Shown one piece after another: positions 62,094-64,000 of a stretch of DNA of 64,000 nt. The stretch lies in NCBI RefSeq assembly GCF_003112535.1, contig NZ_BEWA01000004.1, positions 186,001 through 250,000 of the forward strand, read 5' to 3'. The position numbers and the translations under genes are program-made. The stretch comes from Streptomyces rishiriensis (lineage in GTDB: Bacteria > Actinomycetota > Actinomycetes > Streptomycetales > Streptomycetaceae). The notes below the pieces were generated by a model, which saw only the letters and a list, made by a program, of their open reading frames with translations, had not been told where the DNA came from and searched no databases. Every line of letters begins with the position of its first letter. The first letter of the stretch is position 1.

Positions 62094-63614
62094 ATGCCCG
62101 TACCCGTACCGCGGCAGAGAGCGATCCCGGCCGTGGAAAGTGGTCAGGCGCAGGCCGCGCCCGCAGTCGGCGGTCCCTCCAAGGAAGAAGCCGTCCGCAG
62201 CGAGGAAGCCGGTCGCGACGAGGCGACGCCGGCCGACGACAACGACGCCACGCGCAACGCCACGCCCGCCGAAGACGCCCACCAGGGCGCGAGCACTACC
62301 GGCATGAGCACGACCGGTGTGAGCACCACCGGCACCACCGGCGCCACCGGCGCCACCGGCGCCAACAGCGCCACCGGCGCCAACGGCGTGAGCTGCGGTG
62401 ACGCGGTCGCCGCCGGCGTGGGCTCCGCCCACACCACCCTCACCCTGCTCCTGATCGAGGACGACCCCACGGCCGCCCCGATCGTGCGCGACGTGCGCGA
62501 CTCGGACGACAGGCCGATCCGGGTGCGCACCGCTCGCAACCTCACCGAGGCCGAGCGGCTGCTCACCGACGACGTCCACTGCATCCTGCTGGACCTCGCC
62601 CTGCCCGCCCCGGGCCGCGCCTCCGCGGCCGCCGGGGACGACGACGAGCTCGCCGTGCTGAGGCACGTGCTGCGGCTCGCGCCCCGGCACGCCGTGCTCG
62701 CGCTCACCGCGTCCGGCGACGCCGAGCGCGGCGCCGAGGCGGTGCGGGTGGGCGCCCAGGACTACCTCTTCAAGGACGAGCTGGACGGCCGGCTGCTGAG
62801 CCGCGCCATCCGCTACGCCGTGGAGCGGAAACGTTCCGACACCGCCGAGCGGCGGCTCGCCGAGGGCAAGCTGCGCGCGCAGGAGAACGCCCGGCTGGAG
62901 CGCGGCCTGCTGCCCACGCCCCTTCTTGAGGGCTCCCCGCTGCGCTTCGCCGCCCGCTACCGCCCCGGCCGCTCGCGCGCGCTGCTCGGCGGCGACTTCT
63001 ACGACACCGTGCGCACACCGGACGGCACCGTGCACGCCATGATCGGCGACGTCTGCGGACACGGCCCGGACGAGGCGGCGCTCGGCGTGGAGCTGCGCAT
63101 CGCCTGGCGGGCGCTGACCCTGGCGGGTCTGTGCGGAGACCAGTTGCTGAACACCCTCCAGCAGGTGCTGGAGCACGAACGCGACGACGACGAGATCTTC
63201 GCGACGCTGTGCACGGTGGACATCGCGCCCGACGGCCGCCGGGCGGGCCTGTGCCTGGCCGGCCATCCCGCGCCGCTGATCGCCCGCCCGGACCGGCCCG
63301 CACGTCTGCTGCCCCACGACAACAACGGCCCCGCCCTCGGCCTGCTGCCGGGCGCGCGCTGGCCGCGGACCCAGGTCGAGCTGGGGGCCGAGTGGAGCCT
63401 GATGATGTACACCGACGGCCTGATCGAGGGGCGGATCGGCGAGGGCCGGGAGCGGCTGGGTCAGGACGGCATGGTGGAGATGATCCGCCGGCAGCTCTCC
63501 GAGGGGCTGAGCGGGGAGGCGTTGCTGCGGGCCGCGGTGAACGAGGTGCGCGAGCTCAACGGGGGCGAGCTGACGGACGACGTGGCGGTGGTCCTGCTGG
63601 ACCGGGTTCCCTGA
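62094..63614 (+). CDS. Receiver-SpoIIE (PP2C) phosphatase
   Basis: The 506-residue protein has a low-complexity N-terminus (about 1-115, with Thr-Gly/Ser-Thr-Thr-Gly runs), a response-regulator receiver domain (LTLLLIEDDPTAAPIVRD near 120, phospho-Asp in HCILLDLALPAP, Lys in YLFKDEL) and a SpoIIE-type PP2C phosphatase (about 280-505; GGDFYD, MIGDVCGHGPDEAA, MYTDGLIEGR, DDVAVVLL). Such proteins dephosphorylate anti-sigma-factor antagonists. AAGGA precedes ATG 62094 by 11 bases; the longer open frame upstream has no such site. The gene has no adjacent kinase. Confidence 0.88.
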   Translation: MPVPVPRQRAIPAVESGQAQAAPAVGGPSKEEAVRSEEAGRDEATPADDNDATRNATPAEDAHQGASTTGMSTTGVSTTGTTGATGATGANSATGANGVSCGDAVAAGVGSAHTTLTLLLIEDDPTAAPIVRDVRDSDDRPIRVRTARNLTEAERLLTDDVHCILLDLALPAPGRASAAAGDDDELAVLRHVLRLAPRHAVLALTASGDAERGAEAVRVGAQDYLFKDELDGRLLSRAIRYAVERKRSDTAERRLAEGKLRAQENARLERGLLPTPLLEGSPLRFAARYRPGRSRALLGGDFYDTVRTPDGTVHAMIGDVCGHGPDEAALGVELRIAWRALTLAGLCGDQLLNTLQQVLEHERDDDEIFATLCTVDIAPDGRRAGLCLAGHPAPLIARPDRPARLLPHDNNGPALGLLPGARWPRTQVELGAEWSLMMYTDGLIEGRIGEGRERLGQDGMVEMIRRQLSEGLSGEALLRAAVNEVRELNGGELTDDVAVVLLDRVP

Positions 63615-63646
63615 GCGGGGTCCGGCCTGCCGGGTTCGGCCAGGGG

Positions 63647-63985
63647 CTAGCGTCCGCCGTTGTAAGGACCGTACGGGCCGTCGCTGCTGCTTCCGCCGCG
63701 TCGGCGCCCCCAGCCGCCGCCACCCGAGACCTGCCTGAGGGCGGGGCGCACGTCCACGAAGAAGACGATCGTGGCGACGAGGCCCGCGAGCTGCAGGAAG
63801 AGCATCGGCACCAGCAGGTTCACCGCGACGGCGATGCCGAGGATGATCAGCCAGAACCCCTTGTTCTGCTTGTCGGCGGCCCGGTAGGCGTCGTCACGGA
63901 ACACGGCCGCCATCACCAGAGCCACCACGGCGAGGACCAGCATGGCGAGGTACAACAGCCACATCAGTCCCGCGAAGCCTGACAT
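63647..63985 (-). CDS. DUF2516 membrane protein
   Basis: The product (112 residues from ATG 63985) is a small membrane protein with two or three hydrophobic helices (FAGLMWLLYLAMLVLAVVAL; FWLIILGIAVAVNLLVPMLF; LAGLVATIVFFVD) and a Gly/Arg-rich tail ending PYGPYNGGR, matching actinobacterial DUF2516. Upstream in-frame GTG codons reach to the window edge, so the true start may lie slightly further out. Function unknown. Confidence 0.82.
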   Translation of the reverse strand: MSGFAGLMWLLYLAMLVLAVVALVMAAVFRDDAYRAADKQNKGFWLIILGIAVAVNLLVPMLFLQLAGLVATIVFFVDVRPALRQVSGGGGWGRRRGGSSSDGPYGPYNGGR

Positions 63986-64000
63986 CAGCACAACGCCCAC

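Overview
The window is chromosomal DNA of a Streptomyces-type actinomycete. It is very GC-rich and densely coded, with many GTG starts. It carries mycothiol synthesis (mshA), CIRCE/groEL2, CdgB, MsiK, CarD, an XRE/DUF397 pair, a DasR-type box and a sigma-R-type promoter. From memory, gene order resembles the core region of S. coelicolor around SCO42xx-SCO43xx; no alignment was run. There are no phage, IS, CRISPR or rRNA genes. One tRNA (Thr-UGU) is present.

Layout. 0.2-3.7 kb: murQ and an EIIBC permease for N-acetylmuramate, then two hypotheticals. 3.7-7.3 kb: old-yellow-enzyme oxidoreductase, methyltransferase and a compact whiJ-like module (two small ORFs divergent from an XRE regulator overlapping a DUF397 gene). 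7.5-10.7 kb: a winged-helix/zinc-ribbon gene whose frame runs into the antisense of groEL2, tandem CIRCE sites, and a cold-shock gene. 11.1-12.9 kb: a MoaD-like carrier and threonine synthase behind a SAM-I riboswitch. 13.2-16.9 kb: glucosyl-3-phosphoglycerate synthase, otsA, otsB and DUF3263. 16.9-21.5 kb: sugar-binding lipoprotein divergent from a ROK kinase, nagA and a PfkB kinase, with a DasR-like box between. 21.5-32.7 kb: CBM-like membrane protein, cdgB (with a Crp-like site), flavin reductase, GNAT, ECF sigma, arfB, terD, a GNAT-Nudix fusion, M1 peptidase, pentapeptide-repeat and rhomboid-like proteins. 32.9-38 kb: tRNA-Thr, msiK, a small secreted or anchored protein, a nucleotidyltransferase and a DoxX protein. 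38-42.7 kb: a minus-strand block rlmB, cysS, ispF, ispD, carD. 43.5-47.9 kb: lipoprotein, phoP/phoR, phoU with PHO boxes, and a 52-residue Cys-rich peptide. 48-53.2 kb: DUF4232 lipoprotein, ECF41 sigma factor next to an NDH-2-like oxidoreductase, a broken Nudix gene, and an M48 protease. 53.3-64 kb: gpmA, MFS, DUF2000 divergent from AraC, YbjN-mshA, methyltransferase, NlpC/P60, SpoIIE-type phosphatase and DUF2516.

How the genes connect. MurQ product (GlcNAc-6-P) is the substrate of NagA, and MsiK is the shared ATPase for sugar ABC importers such as the one the lipoprotein at 16.9 kb would serve. The window therefore holds several parts of amino-sugar recycling and import, tied by DasR-like sites. 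otsA/otsB and GpgS make osmolyte-type glycosides. PhoPR/PhoU form the phosphate switch. MshA starts mycothiol synthesis and carries its own thiol-stress promoter.

Most striking: the density of short tandem repeats (7 to 24 bp units) at gene ends, inside gene termini and in spacers; the Cys-rich peptide; the whiJ-like module; the thrC riboswitch; and many genes with a -10-like TAnnnT 6-8 nt before the start codon, suggesting leaderless mRNAs. No clearly new multi-gene system was found; the whiJ-like module and the ECF41/oxidoreductase pair are the best candidates for follow-up.
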